Notes under the pieces: model-generated
What the model saw: the letters and a program-made list of their open reading frames with translations, nothing else
The model's database searches: none
What the model was told of the DNA's origin: nothing
Made by a program: the position numbers and the translations under genes
DNA from: Saprospiraceae bacterium
GTDB taxonomy: Bacteria; Bacteroidota; Bacteroidia; Chitinophagales; Saprospiraceae
Direction of reading: 5' to 3'
Length of the DNA stretch: 64,000 nucleotides
Assembly: GCA_022841345.1 (NCBI GenBank)
Contig: JALHRR010000017.1
Span: 1 to 64,000 of the forward strand
Shown here: positions 9,977 through 19,590 of the stretch, in pieces
How the letters are laid out: each line of letters begins with the position of its first letter
How positions within the stretch are numbered: position 1 is the first letter of the stretch

Positions 9977-11239
9977 ATGATTTTCCAGCGGCACTTCACT
10001 ACGTCATCGATTAAATTGTTTTGCCTTTTTATAGGGTTTCTGTTACTTATTTCCTGTGGAGTAAAAAGGGACTTCAAAAGAGCTGTTGAAGCAAATTCCA
10101 TTTCTACATATGAGACATACCTGGAGAAATACCCAAAGAGTAAATTCAATGGTCAAATCAATGCCAGATTAAATATTTTATACTTAGAGAGAGACTGGTC
10201 CACAGCTAAGAGGCTAAATACCAGCAAGTCTTATAAGGAATTTGTACAAAATTATCCTGATAGTCCATATACAGCAGAAGCTAAAAGACTTGCTCTATAC
10301 CTGGAAGAAGAAGCTACATGGGATGCCGCTATTTTATACAACAAAATTTATTATTATGAGTCATATCTATCCAAATTTCCTAATGGCAGATATGTATCAA
10401 AAGCAAGGTCAAAAATTACAGAATTAAATGAAGCCAAAGATTGGGATGATGCGCTTTTCAAAAATTCAATCAACTCCTTTACCTCTTATATTGAAAAATA
10501 TCCGGATGGTAAGTATATCGACAAGGCGAAGAAAAATTTAGCATCGTTATTGGAGGATCAGGATTGGCAAAATACAGTTAAAGCAGGTACTCTAAAAGCC
10601 TATAGGGAGTATTCCAGAAAATACCCTTCAGGAAAATATATTTCACAAGCAAAAGAAATGATTAAAGAGCTTGAAGTAATATTACCTGCCTGGAAAAAAG
10701 CAGTAAAACTGAATACCGTGGAGGGGTATGATTCTTTTATATCTCGTTTCCCGGATTCAGAATTCGTTTCAGAGGCATATGATAAGATCGAACTTCTTGA
10801 TTTGGAGTTGTGGAATAAATCAGTCAGACAAGGTACTATTAGTGCGTACCAAAATTATCTATATGAGTTTCCTCAAGGTTTAAAATCTGAAGAGGCAAAT
10901 AAGAAAATAATAGACCTCAAAGTTGATGAGATCTTTCGGGGTGATTATGGTCATTTACCCCCGATGAGCAAAACATCAAGTGGCTGGACAAATTCAACCA
11001 CTAATGAACTCAAAATAAAAAATAACACACAATATCAGCTTACTGTTTACTACAGTGGCCCGGAGAGTAAAGTAGTTGTATTACAGGCAAGGCAGAGCAC
11101 CTCAATTTCATTAGTTAACGGTAATTATCGTGTAGCTGCTTCAGTAAATGCATACGACGTCCAAAACTATGCAGGAAATGATAAATTAACCGGAGGGGTG
11201 TATTCATCCGATTTTTACATTGAAACCAGAAGGTATTGA
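9977..11239 (+). CDS. Lipoprotein with tandem helical (TPR-like) repeats and C-terminal beta domain
   Basis: A signal peptide ends in a lipobox (LLLISC, Cys27), predicting lipid anchoring. Residues ~30-320 hold about seven ~40-residue repeats of the form W-x2-A-x7-Y-x2-Y-x3-(F/Y)P-x-G/S-x-(F/Y)-x3-A-x6-L, clearest as YLSKFPNGRYVSKAR, YIEKYPDGKYIDKAK and YSRKYPSGKYISQAK. This is the alpha-solenoid pattern of TPR-type outer-membrane lipoproteins. The last ~75 residues (from KIKNNTQYQLTVYYSG) look like a small beta-sandwich. Likely a protein-protein adaptor; no partner can be named. It is divergent from the DUF4407 operon. Confidence 0.8.
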   Translation: MIFQRHFTTSSIKLFCLFIGFLLLISCGVKRDFKRAVEANSISTYETYLEKYPKSKFNGQINARLNILYLERDWSTAKRLNTSKSYKEFVQNYPDSPYTAEAKRLALYLEEEATWDAAILYNKIYYYESYLSKFPNGRYVSKARSKITELNEAKDWDDALFKNSINSFTSYIEKYPDGKYIDKAKKNLASLLEDQDWQNTVKAGTLKAYREYSRKYPSGKYISQAKEMIKELEVILPAWKKAVKLNTVEGYDSFISRFPDSEFVSEAYDKIELLDLELWNKSVRQGTISAYQNYLYEFPQGLKSEEANKKIIDLKVDEIFRGDYGHLPPMSKTSSGWTNSTTNELKIKNNTQYQLTVYYSGPESKVVVLQARQSTSISLVNGNYRVAASVNAYDVQNYAGNDKLTGGVYSSDFYIETRRY

Positions 11240-11284
11240 GATAGGGGGATTGATTTTTATAGTTAAGGCAGAATATTTATTACA

Positions 11285-12136
11285 ATGAGCTTGAATACAG
11301 AATTAAAAGAGAGAAGTCCAACCGTAGAATCTTTCAGATATTTTATTGATCAGTCAAATAAAATTGCAGGTCGAAATTTAAATCTTTATCCCATTCAGGA
11401 ACAGGCAGTACTAAAAGAAATTTGGTGTCAAAAACCATCTAGCTCAGATGAAGGCGAGAAATCAAAATCACCATCAAAGGTATATGTGCTTAAGGAAGGT
11501 TTGACATTTTATGATGTTAAAGTAGCTTATCTAAAGATGTTCGTTTATAGGCACAGACATGGTCAATTATTGAATTTACTATCCCAAGCTCAAGTCAATC
11601 CTGAGCTTTTGAATTCAAGAATTAAAGGAGCATACATTTGGTTGAAATACCTTCAAGATAATTGGGATATGCTATATGCACTTGCGACTATTTGGAATAG
11701 ATCTCTTTTTGACAAAGATTTTATTCCTACTGAGGTGAAAGCGAATAAACTATGGGACTTCACTATAGATGAATCAATATATCGATCTAAATTATGGGCA
11801 ATATTGTTTCCGGATATTTGTATTGCTATGGATTCAAGATCCAGAAAGGAAATCAAAAGATATTTTAAGGAAAGTAATCTAAGTTATGCGGATTTGTTAA
11901 CTCATCTGCATACAATGTTTCATCAAGTTTTAAGTAATGGTAAACTCTCAATTCAGGAATTCAGAAAACTAGACCAACCAGGAAAGTATGTGCATTATGA
12001 ATCAAACTTAATCTCTTTACGCAATCAAAAAGTTGATTACGGAGACGATTATGAACCGGAAGAAAGACCAATTTCAAGAATTCTAGACAAGTTCTTTTAT
12101 GACCCCGGATCAAATTCTGCCAAGAAACCAATCTAA
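11285..12136 (+). CDS. Hypothetical protein
   Basis: A 283-residue soluble protein with no signal peptide and no family I recognise. Residues ~125-200 contain WDMLYALATIWNRSLF and KLWAILFPDICIAMDSRSRK. The latter resembles the 'K-L-x-x-(F/L)-x-P-D-x-x-x-x-x-D' segment seen in several poorly characterised restriction-associated proteins. It starts 45 bp after the lipoprotein gene and precedes the coupled pair at 12367 and 13269, so it may belong with them. Confidence 0.7.
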   Translation: MSLNTELKERSPTVESFRYFIDQSNKIAGRNLNLYPIQEQAVLKEIWCQKPSSSDEGEKSKSPSKVYVLKEGLTFYDVKVAYLKMFVYRHRHGQLLNLLSQAQVNPELLNSRIKGAYIWLKYLQDNWDMLYALATIWNRSLFDKDFIPTEVKANKLWDFTIDESIYRSKLWAILFPDICIAMDSRSRKEIKRYFKESNLSYADLLTHLHTMFHQVLSNGKLSIQEFRKLDQPGKYVHYESNLISLRNQKVDYGDDYEPEERPISRILDKFFYDPGSNSAKKPI

Positions 12137-12366
12137 ACTACCACAGTGGATATCCTTCGAAGAGCCGAACATTTCACTGCTTATAATAATAAACAAGGTT
12201 GAACGAATTTATAAATCATTAAGAGCTGTGGATAAGATGCAAAATGGTTTACTCTTAATTCCAAAGCTAGAAATTGAGTTAAATGGAGAGACAAAAATTC
12301 CAAATAAGCTTTAATATCCTATATTCAGATTACATTCCTTTTCAAATTTAATTCATTAATACTATC

Positions 12367-13272
12367 ATGGCATCCATTCATCAAGTAAACCACCCGGGGC
12401 GAGAATTAAATATTAATTATAAAACTAGGATCAAGCGTTCACCAGATTATTATTTCTATCCGGATTCCTCACGTAAAGGTGTAAGATTATGGAATAGAGG
12501 CGGTAATGATTTAAAACCAAATGGTCATAAAAGAAAATTTATAGAACATGAGGGGAAATATTTAGAATCACTTTCTCCAAAAAATGAAAGGGAGGGTTTG
12601 TTAAGATTTTGGGGTGAATATGAAGGTCATTCTGAATTTGAATTACTCACACAATTACCTGGTATCCCATATTGGAATAACCCTTTTGCTGTTCATAAGC
12701 CATTTTTCTGCTATCAAAATATGAACGGCCAAAATACCGACCCATATATTTTTGGCAATAATTTCTATTATGCAATTTGCAAGAAGGCTAATCTAAAAAA
12801 TATTTGTAATGGAGATTTGATATTGTTTGGTTCAGAATTTGGCCCAAAAGGAAATGTCAAATTTTACTTAGATACACTTTTTGTTGTAGAGAAAGACCAG
12901 GCTAGTATTTTAGATGACTCCTTATACGACCATATCTATCAGGAGAGTACTTTGAAAAGATTAGGGTTTTCAAATTGTACCAGTGGAACACTTCCTATTC
13001 ATATTGGAAAAAAATATTCATCGGGGTGTGATATTTTCAGTTTTTTTCCGGCAAAACTAGCCGATAATCATAGTTTTGGCAGACCAGTACTAGATACCGA
13101 AAAAATTGGATTACAAAAGCCAGGAGCAAGAACTGGATCCAAATCAAGGAGACTTTCTAGTGGAGAGTATTGTGAAGATATTTGGAATCAAATTGTAGAC
13201 CAGACTGTTGAACAAGGTTTTGTTCTTGGGACACATGCAAATCAATTACCGGTTCTGAATGATTTACCATGA
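12367..13272 (+). CDS. Hypothetical protein coupled to a UDG-like gene
   Basis: A 301-residue soluble protein. The middle part is distinctive: PGIPYWNNPF, NTDPYIFGNNFYYAICKKA, then NICNGDLILFGSEFGPKG and YLDTLFVVEK. The 'x-GD-(L/I)-I-L-F-G' turn followed by a beta strand recalls beta-barrel nucleotide-modification-associated (Nmad) or ASCH/EVE-like domains; this is resemblance by eye only. Its stop overlaps the next start by 4 bp (ATGA), so the two proteins are made together. Confidence 0.75.
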   Translation: MASIHQVNHPGRELNINYKTRIKRSPDYYFYPDSSRKGVRLWNRGGNDLKPNGHKRKFIEHEGKYLESLSPKNEREGLLRFWGEYEGHSEFELLTQLPGIPYWNNPFAVHKPFFCYQNMNGQNTDPYIFGNNFYYAICKKANLKNICNGDLILFGSEFGPKGNVKFYLDTLFVVEKDQASILDDSLYDHIYQESTLKRLGFSNCTSGTLPIHIGKKYSSGCDIFSFFPAKLADNHSFGRPVLDTEKIGLQKPGARTGSKSRRLSSGEYCEDIWNQIVDQTVEQGFVLGTHANQLPVLNDLP

Positions 13273-14108
13273 ATGTAGATAATATTTTAATTGAAGCAAC
13301 CAGAAAACTAATCGACTTAAATGCGATAGCTGATTGGAAAAATGAACTTTTATCTAAATCGCCTCCTGTTTTGTGGTTTGGAAATTCAAAATCTCCAAAA
13401 GACAAAGTTTTGACCATCGGAGCGAATCCATCTCGGTGGGAATTTTTAGACCAAAGTCAAATGAAAACATGTTTATCACCATATCAGAAAACATTCTATG
13501 AAACCAAGTATTTGTCCAACCAGAGGTTTTTACATCTTTCACCAACTCAAACCTATAATGACATTCTCATAAGTAAAAGCTTAAGGAATGTAATAGTTGA
13601 TAGCTATGATAATTATTTTAACGAGTATCCATATAATTGGTTTGGTAATAACAAAGACAACTCTTACAGAGTTGAAGGCTTATTAAGAGGATTATCCGCA
13701 TCATATTTTGAAATCGAATCGGAGTTAAGAGCATGCCATATTGATATTTTCCCTTTTGCCACAATCTCTGATTTTAACAAAATACAATTAAAAGCTAAGA
13801 GGGATATATTATCTCAATTCTGGGCTAAAAATCTTGTTGACGAACTTCTAAACTATTTTAACCCCAAATTAATTTTGATTTTTGGTAGAACAAATTTCAA
13901 CTACATCTCAGAATATTTTAATATACACAAGCCAAAAGAGGAAAATTGGCAAGCGAAAAAAGGGAAAGGAGAATGTAAATATTGGCATACACATTATGGA
14001 AATAATAATATAATCGCTGTCTCAGTAAATTTGGGAAATCCAAAGGGTTTTAATGCTATAGGATTAAATGAATTAGGGAAAGATTTGAAAGAATTATGCA
14101 ACTTTTAA
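13269..14108 (+). CDS. Uracil-DNA-glycosylase-superfamily-like protein
   Basis: A 279-residue soluble protein. VLTIGANPSRWEF (about residues 46-58) resembles motif 1 of the UDG fold (hydrophobic strand, G-x-N/D-P). CHIDIFPFATIS gives a central strand, and LILIFGRTNFNYI matches the hydrophobic strand plus GR-x-A/N turn common in the family. VNLGNPKGF near the end could serve as the H-P-S-like loop. The canonical catalytic Asp/His cannot be fixed by eye. If correct it would excise or bind modified bases. Translationally coupled to the upstream gene. Confidence 0.6.
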   Translation: MNVDNILIEATRKLIDLNAIADWKNELLSKSPPVLWFGNSKSPKDKVLTIGANPSRWEFLDQSQMKTCLSPYQKTFYETKYLSNQRFLHLSPTQTYNDILISKSLRNVIVDSYDNYFNEYPYNWFGNNKDNSYRVEGLLRGLSASYFEIESELRACHIDIFPFATISDFNKIQLKAKRDILSQFWAKNLVDELLNYFNPKLILIFGRTNFNYISEYFNIHKPKEENWQAKKGKGECKYWHTHYGNNNIIAVSVNLGNPKGFNAIGLNELGKDLKELCNF

Positions 14109-14142
14109 GAGTACCATCATAAAAAGGAATCTATTTGATGTA

Positions 14143-14397
14143 TCAATTTAATACTTTAACAAATTGTCTGCAGATAAAATCCGGGAAATTGCAATGGACA
14201 TCACCATGCATGGCCGCTATGGATTTGATACCAATAAGAATGACTACAGAATTACATCACTTCCTGGATTAATATTCACCGGATATCAGATTTTGGCTTG
14301 GTACTACGTAAGCTTCGCTCTTTCACAGCCAGAATTGTTGAATGAGCTGGGATTGCCGTTTGAAAGGGAGTGGGGGTTAGCCAGAACTTCCACCTGA
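14143..14397 (+). pseudogene. Truncated, decayed copy of the gene at 17078
   Basis: From 14164 the frame encodes a 77-residue segment (KIREIAMDITMHGRYGFD... to the end) nearly the same as the C-terminus of the protein at 17078-17455; about 62 of 76 residues match by eye. DNA similarity runs upstream to about 14143, but there the frame contains a TAA where the intact copy has coding sequence. The upstream half of the gene is missing. It lies in the same orientation as the other copy, and the two flank the OLD-type gene. Confidence 0.7.
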
Positions 14398-14510
14398 ATA
14401 TTTTTCATTGAATCCATATCCATAAATTATAAAATATGAACACAATAATTATCAGCTAATTAGTTTTGCCTCGTATCTGCTTACTAAGCCAATCAGTTAG
14501 AGCGTGGCTT

Positions 14511-14591
14511 TATACAAGAACGATTATAAAACAATCTGGAGATTACGAGGGAGCCATCTCTGACTTCAATAAGTTCAAAAAATTGTGTTGA
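14511..14591 (+). pseudogene. Possible remnant of a TPR protein
   Basis: A short open frame without a start reads ...SGDYEGAISDFNKFKK then stop, a typical TPR helix pair ending (G-D-Y-x-x-A-I-x-D-x-x-K). Nothing coding-like in the same frame precedes it beyond about 30 bp. It sits between the gene fragment at 14143 and the OLD-type gene. The call rests on one motif. Confidence 0.35.
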
Positions 14592-14636
14592 GGAGACTTT
14601 AAAAGTTAAAAGTCGGATTATACTGATCTTGCCTAG

Positions 14637-16487
14637 TTATGATATAATTCGTTGAATTATTCTTTTTATTTCATTACTCAGTGGATCTTGAGCTAGATAG
14701 TTAGTCAAATTATTATTGCAAAAATTAATAATGTCGGTCAAGTCTGCCTTCTTTCTCATACTGAGATAACTCTCTAAATCCCCATTTTTAAGAATAAATA
14801 TGTTGTTGAAATACTCTTCTTCAATTAGGGCCTCCCAATTAGTATTAATTTTTTTAAATGCCGAGACTTGAGATGAAGTCTTTAATGGTGTACCTTTTTT
14901 AGCAAGATGTGTTCGTTCAATTATAAAATCAAAGTCAGATATGAAAAATACTTCGAGGCCAAAAAGTAAAAAAAGTTGACTCCAATCTTTATATCCCCCC
15001 TTCCCCCCTATAAATAGTATTGCGATTTCTTGAATTAAATTTGGGTAAATTTCTTGCAAGATTGATTTAAAGAAATATCTATCAGTATCACCTTCAACAA
15101 GTAGCACTTTTTTTGCGAAGAAAGCAAAAGTCGTGCGTGTATTATCAAGTATTTTAATAAGAATTTTTTGTTCGGCGGTTAATTTGGGCGATTTAATTAT
15201 TGTATTTCCAAAATGGTTTAATGAAAAACGCTTTACGTAGTTAATTGTGGTAGAATTGATTAGAGCCTCTGAGTGAGTGGCTAAAATGTATTGGCAGCTT
15301 TGTTCATCATTTAATTGCTTTATTAATTGAACATACAGGGTTTGAAATTGATAATGTAAATGCAGTTCTGGCTCATCTATAAGGATAAGTCCTCCTTTTA
15401 GATCCCCACGACCATAAGCTTCGAAAATTAGGTGAATAATTGACTTTTGACCAGCACTTAAATTATTAATGTCGCCAATTGATTTTTTTCTTCGAATGTC
15501 AAAGAAATCAAACTTATATCTCCATGTACGTTGATCTAGTAGTTTAATTTTGCATTCAATATTAATTACTTTTAACTTTTCATTTATGGATACCATGAAT
15601 GGCAGGAGGTTTGCTTGGTGTTCACATTCTTGTTCATTAAAGTTTTGCGACATAAGATTAAAATGTTTATCTGCAACTCTTAATCGTACAATTCCGAAAA
15701 TAGAAGGTTCCGCATGATCACCGGTATTCAGGCTTTTTGCATAATCTTGGTCATATATATGCATCATTTGTTGTCCTGGATGTTGATCTACTAGAGATAT
15801 TGAAGTATTGAATCTATGGTAATTTCGATAGCAATTAATTAAAGTAAATGAGTCATATAGAGAGTTGATTGGAGTAGTAGGGTTTTCAAGATTGAATATC
15901 GCTATAGCCTCTTTGAAAAAATTGTAGTGTGTTAGATAGTCAAAACCAAAATCATGATTGCAATCTTTTAATTCATATGTAAATGTTTTATTATTTGTAT
16001 CGAGGGTAATTTCCAAATTATAAATCTCTTGAAATGTATAAGTTGGAGTAAATTTTTCTACTGAATATGGCTCTATAGCATTTTGTATTTTATCAAAATT
16101 GTCATTTATAAGTTTTATGTTCTTAGAATCAATATCATCAAGTTTTACTTCAAAACGAATTTTTTGGAGTTTAGATTCATTGTCCCAATTTGGCTCCAAT
16201 CTGAATCCTGAAAAATGGTCGCTAGTAATTTGCTGAAGAATATTTTTTCTTTCATGCGAGATGATACTAGCTCTGTTTGAATAGCTTTCTTGATTGAATG
16301 CATACTTCTTAAACAGTACTCTACGAAAAAGAAAATTTATAACTTCAAGCGCTGTAGACTTCCCCGAGCCATTTTCTCCTATTAAAATGTTGAGCCCACT
16401 ATCAAAAATAAGTCTTTCAGCATCATCAATATTATCAAAATATTGAAAACTTAGAATATTGGAAATTTGGATGAATTGAATTTTCAT
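14637..16487 (-). CDS. OLD-family ATP-dependent endonuclease (AAA ATPase + TOPRIM)
   Basis: A 616-residue protein of the OLD (overcoming lysogenization defect) type. An SMC/RecF-like ATPase with Walker A GENGSGKST (37-45) is completed by the ABC signature NNLSAGQKS, Walker B GGLILIDEPELHLH and the switch His in ILATHSEALI. A C-terminal TOPRIM nuclease domain begins at KKVLLVEGDTDRYFF, with FISDFDF supplying the downstream acidic pair. No UvrD-like helicase gene is adjacent, so it looks like a class 1 stand-alone OLD rather than a Gabija-type pair. Family members protect against phage. It is transcribed against its neighbours and flanked by duplicated sequence. Confidence 0.9.
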   Translation of the reverse strand: MKIQFIQISNILSFQYFDNIDDAERLIFDSGLNILIGENGSGKSTALEVINFLFRRVLFKKYAFNQESYSNRASIISHERKNILQQITSDHFSGFRLEPNWDNESKLQKIRFEVKLDDIDSKNIKLINDNFDKIQNAIEPYSVEKFTPTYTFQEIYNLEITLDTNNKTFTYELKDCNHDFGFDYLTHYNFFKEAIAIFNLENPTTPINSLYDSFTLINCYRNYHRFNTSISLVDQHPGQQMMHIYDQDYAKSLNTGDHAEPSIFGIVRLRVADKHFNLMSQNFNEQECEHQANLLPFMVSINEKLKVINIECKIKLLDQRTWRYKFDFFDIRRKKSIGDINNLSAGQKSIIHLIFEAYGRGDLKGGLILIDEPELHLHYQFQTLYVQLIKQLNDEQSCQYILATHSEALINSTTINYVKRFSLNHFGNTIIKSPKLTAEQKILIKILDNTRTTFAFFAKKVLLVEGDTDRYFFKSILQEIYPNLIQEIAILFIGGKGGYKDWSQLFLLFGLEVFFISDFDFIIERTHLAKKGTPLKTSSQVSAFKKINTNWEALIEEEYFNNIFILKNGDLESYLSMRKKADLTDIINFCNNNLTNYLAQDPLSNEIKRIIQRIIS

Positions 16488-17077
16488 GATTGAAATTTGC
16501 TTATATTTTATTTATCGGATACAATACAATAATTGAATATTTGATTACTATATCAATATTCTGCAAGATATTGAACACTTAAAAGAAGTGATACTTTTAT
16601 TTTTATGAAAGAGCTAGCACAGTAGGTATTTATTTATTGTGTACATGATTCATTATTATTTGGATAAAAATTTAGATTTATATTTATTAAATCAATGCTA
16701 TGTATAAGTCGTGTCTTCGAACAATTTCAACATTTCTTTCAAATTAGATAACGGAAACAATGCTCAAATCGTCAGCCATTTTTCAGCTAAACTATTCACC
16801 ATCAGTAAAATATACAATCTGGTACTATCTATACAATTTAAAGCTCTTTATTAAACAGACTTAATTCTGGAATTTAAAGCAAAGAAATAGAATTTAACCT
16901 CGCTCGGAAATTATATTACGAATATCTGGAGTATAAAAATGTCAATTAGTCGTGTGAAGAATATGATTTGATCCAGAATTAGGGTGCTGAACTCAATATT
17001 GATAAATACTTCATATTCTCGACGGACCCAATTAATGAATCAAATGCTGTAGATCCATTAGATGATATCAGATAAAG
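16488..17077. other. AT-rich gap with probable coding debris
   Basis: No intact gene. Just before the gene at 17078, a plus-strand frame at about 16988-17074 reads AELNIDKYFIFSTDPINESN and ends in a stop. This looks like protein-coding debris of the missing upstream part of that gene. The remainder is AT-rich with no motif I can support. Confidence 0.35.
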
Positions 17078-17455
17078 ATGGAGCGGGATCCACTCAATCT
17101 GGAAGAAGACTATTCAGATGAAGAATCAATCACTAAAAAGTTCTCTGAAACCCACTCCAATTCAGAGGTTAACTTAGCTGTTGTGGCATACAAAAAGGAG
17201 GCACTTCAATACTTTGACAAATTACCTGCAGACAAAATCCGAGAAATTGCAAAGGACATCCCTATGCATGGGCGCCATGGATTTGATATCAACAAGAATG
17301 ATTACAGAATTACATCACTTCCGGGATTAAAATTCACCGGATATCAAATTTTATCCTGGTACTACGTAACCTTCGCCCTTTCACAACCGGAATTGTTTAA
17401 AGAGCTGGGATTGCCGTTTGAGAAGGAGTGGGGGTTAGCTAATACTTTCATTTGA
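17078..17455 (+). CDS. Hypothetical protein, paralogue of the fragment at 14143
   Basis: A 125-residue soluble protein. The first ~50 residues are acidic and low in conservation clues. The C-terminal ~75 residues (LPADKIREIAKDIPMHG... to LGLPFEKEW) form a compact domain I have the impression of having seen in other Bacteroidota proteins but cannot name. Key features are KIREIA, the YRITSLPG turn, F-x-GYQ-(I/L)L-x-WYYV and the terminal LGLPF-x-x-E. The duplicated, truncated copy at 14143 and debris upstream suggest that this too may be the tail of a once longer gene. Confidence 0.55.
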   Translation: MERDPLNLEEDYSDEESITKKFSETHSNSEVNLAVVAYKKEALQYFDKLPADKIREIAKDIPMHGRHGFDINKNDYRITSLPGLKFTGYQILSWYYVTFALSQPELFKELGLPFEKEWGLANTFI

Positions 17456-17743
17456 ACTCTGACTTACAGCATCTACTTCAGCGGAAATCGAGCGCATTAT
17501 GTTCAGGATGATCTTGTTAAACGATAATCTCGAAAGGCTATGGCCAACGGGTAGAATTAGGGTTTTGGTATTTTAATACCTGTAGGAGCTTATCAATTAG
17601 TTTGGGTTGGGGCTTTTTTACATCCTCAATATACAGGATTTCACTAAGAATTTTCCGTCATTCACTCAAACCTCCCACTTGTGCAGAACTCATTTTAATG
17701 CACATTGGTTTGTAGTACTTTATTCATTAAAAACAACATAAAT

Positions 17744-18130
17744 ATGAACGATTTTACAGATTTGATTGAGCAAGTAAGGGGATTAGGTTTCAAAGTCAAC
17801 CTTGATTCTGAGTTCTATTTTGATTTTGAGTCCCAGGTATTTCATGATGGTTTTGAATTAAGATGCAATGATTTGAGGCTTCAGATTCACAAGCTTCCTA
17901 ATGATGAAGTTTTAATTTCAAGAGGTGCTGTTTTTACTGGGGAAGCTATTGATTTTAGTGATCAAGAAACTACCATAACCAAATTCAGAACTTGGACTCT
18001 ATATAGAGGCCCAATTAATACTCTGCCAAATGAGATATTTCAAACCTTAATGAATTTATTTTATCGCGGTGTCCGGGATGAAATAATCGCATATTTCCTT
18101 AAGCAAAGGATTCCCGCAACTTTGAATTAA
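17744..18130 (+). CDS. Hypothetical protein
   Basis: A 128-residue acidic soluble protein. I use the ATG at 17744 rather than the upstream TTG because it begins a natural sequence (MNDFTDLIEQVRGLGF). Predicted alternating strands in the middle (LRLQIHKLPNDEVLISRGAVF) are followed by a C-terminal helix. No family was recognised. A good intrinsic terminator follows at 18156, which supports this being an expressed single-gene unit. Confidence 0.65.
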   Translation: MNDFTDLIEQVRGLGFKVNLDSEFYFDFESQVFHDGFELRCNDLRLQIHKLPNDEVLISRGAVFTGEAIDFSDQETTITKFRTWTLYRGPINTLPNEIFQTLMNLFYRGVRDEIIAYFLKQRIPATLN

Positions 18131-18155
18131 GGTTCTACAATTAGTTATTACACCA

Positions 18156-18189
18156 AAGGCTGTCTCATTAGGGGCAGTCTTCATTTTTT
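18156..18189 (+). terminator. Intrinsic terminator after the 128-residue protein gene
   Basis: An 11-bp stem (18156-18166 with 18171-18181), including G-U pairs, a 4-nt loop and a T-run at 18184-18189. It lies 25 bp after the stop codon at 18130. A second GCCCCG/CGGGGC hairpin follows near 18212-18230. Confidence 0.7.
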
Positions 18190-18236
18190 AGTGGAAGAAG
18201 TAAAAGGCCCCGAATAACCGATCCGGGGCACTCATT

Positions 18237-18446
18237 GTGTGTTGGGGTTGCTTCAGTAATCTGAAAGCTCTTGTCAATCGAGAAGTAGAATCATCTGATC
18301 GGGAGAATGAATTCCGACCAATTCTCCGGGAAAAAATAAGAAATATTAAATTTAATCCTTCGGATTCGCTTAGGATAAGCGTCGCCAGAATTCTGGATGC
18401 TGTGGTTCGGTGGCCGGAATTGAAAGAGATAGTGGCTGACTTGTAA
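18237..18446 (+). other. Possible small gene or gene remnant
   Basis: A 69-codon frame beginning with a non-ATG codon directly after the hairpin at 18212-18230. Its second half (REKIRNIKFNPSDSLRISVA...) has natural protein composition, but there is no clear start or ribosome-binding site. More likely the tail of a decayed gene than a working one. Confidence 0.3.
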
Positions 18447-18508
18447 CGGATGGTGCAAAGGATTTGTAATTTCGCTATGCTACTTTGGTAATAAATGATT
18501 CAAAGGAT

Positions 18509-19411
18509 TTATTGGTTTGAATAGATATAAAGGTTATCATTTATTTTTCTCAAGGAAAGACTATCCAATTTAGCTAGTTCGTGGCTATTTTCTATTGGAT
18601 AAAAAGTATTTAGGCGCATAACCTGATATTGTCCTCTTTCTCTGCTTGAGGCTCCTTTAAGTCTAAAATAAATTTGATAAGGGACATTTAAATATTGAAA
18701 TTTAAAATCAAGTTGCCCTGCAATCAATGCACCTGAATTGATTGCTTGTTTAATAATTAATTCTAAATGTTCATGCAATTGATCCGGGTGGATTTGGTCT
18801 TTTATATACGACTTTTTAACTCCAAACTTTTTTAAATCAGGTGCAAAATGTTTAATAATGCAATGGCTCAATGTTGAGGCATCAATATGTATGATTTTGT
18901 CGTCATGTTCAATTTCAATATGCGTATGTTGACCACTAAATATTTTAGCAATTAAAATATACACATAACGTGAAAATAAGATAGTTTCAAAAATATGTTC
19001 ATCCGAATTAGTGGTTTCAGATGACTTCAATTCGGCAATCACATCCCGTGTTTCTTTGCATACTTTTGAAAGGACTGTGGCTCCTAAATTGTTCTTATAG
19101 ACAACTTCATGCCAATCTTTATAATATTCTTCCATTAATTTTATCTCAGCTGCTGATGCCTTTGAGCTTCTATTATAATAGAAATCCCTGAAATCTCTTT
19201 GAAATAATTCATCTCTGCATATTGGGAGCGATGTATGATATTCTTTTGTTGTAAACATGCATAAATCCGTAATCTCTTGAGGGCTCAACGGAACTCCATC
19301 CTTATGTTTTTCCATTATGGATAGGACATAACTCCTGAATAGGAAATCATCATTATTAAATCTCTGTTCAAAATCAGATTTTCCTCTAAGTTTTTTCTTT
19401 ATTGAGTCCAT
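18509..19411 (-). CDS. Hypothetical protein
   Basis: A 300-residue soluble protein. The N-terminal half is helical and charged (KKKLRGKSDFEQRFNND..., SPQEITDLCMF). The C-terminal part contains IEIEHDDKIIHIDAS, KHFAPDLKKFGVKKSYIKD and QIYFRLKG, suggesting an alpha/beta domain. No signal peptide, membrane helix or recognised family. It stands alone at the edge of the accessory island. Confidence 0.7.
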   Translation of the reverse strand: MDSIKKKLRGKSDFEQRFNNDDFLFRSYVLSIMEKHKDGVPLSPQEITDLCMFTTKEYHTSLPICRDELFQRDFRDFYYNRSSKASAAEIKLMEEYYKDWHEVVYKNNLGATVLSKVCKETRDVIAELKSSETTNSDEHIFETILFSRYVYILIAKIFSGQHTHIEIEHDDKIIHIDASTLSHCIIKHFAPDLKKFGVKKSYIKDQIHPDQLHEHLELIIKQAINSGALIAGQLDFKFQYLNVPYQIYFRLKGASSRERGQYQVMRLNTFYPIENSHELAKLDSLSLRKINDNLYIYSNQ

Positions 19412-19590
19412 CTTAGTGAAATATTAAATTTGCAGGATTAAAGCAATGTTAAAATTGAATATTCTTATTTACTAGCAATAACCTTTCAGAAGGGTGCTTC
19501 CCCCTGTTAATATAATTGAAACTTGCTCCTCAAAATTTATTTTAATAACTCGAAAATTTAATACTGCGAACTATAAAAATTACAACAATG

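Noticed and set aside
12099-12314. A 71-codon plus-strand frame overlapping the end of the gene at 11285
   Set aside because: It starts inside another gene, has no ribosome-binding site and no recognisable sequence. I cannot tell it from chance.
14637-16487. Gabija-type (GajA/GajB) system
   Set aside because: The OLD-like nuclease has no adjacent UvrD-like helicase gene on either side.
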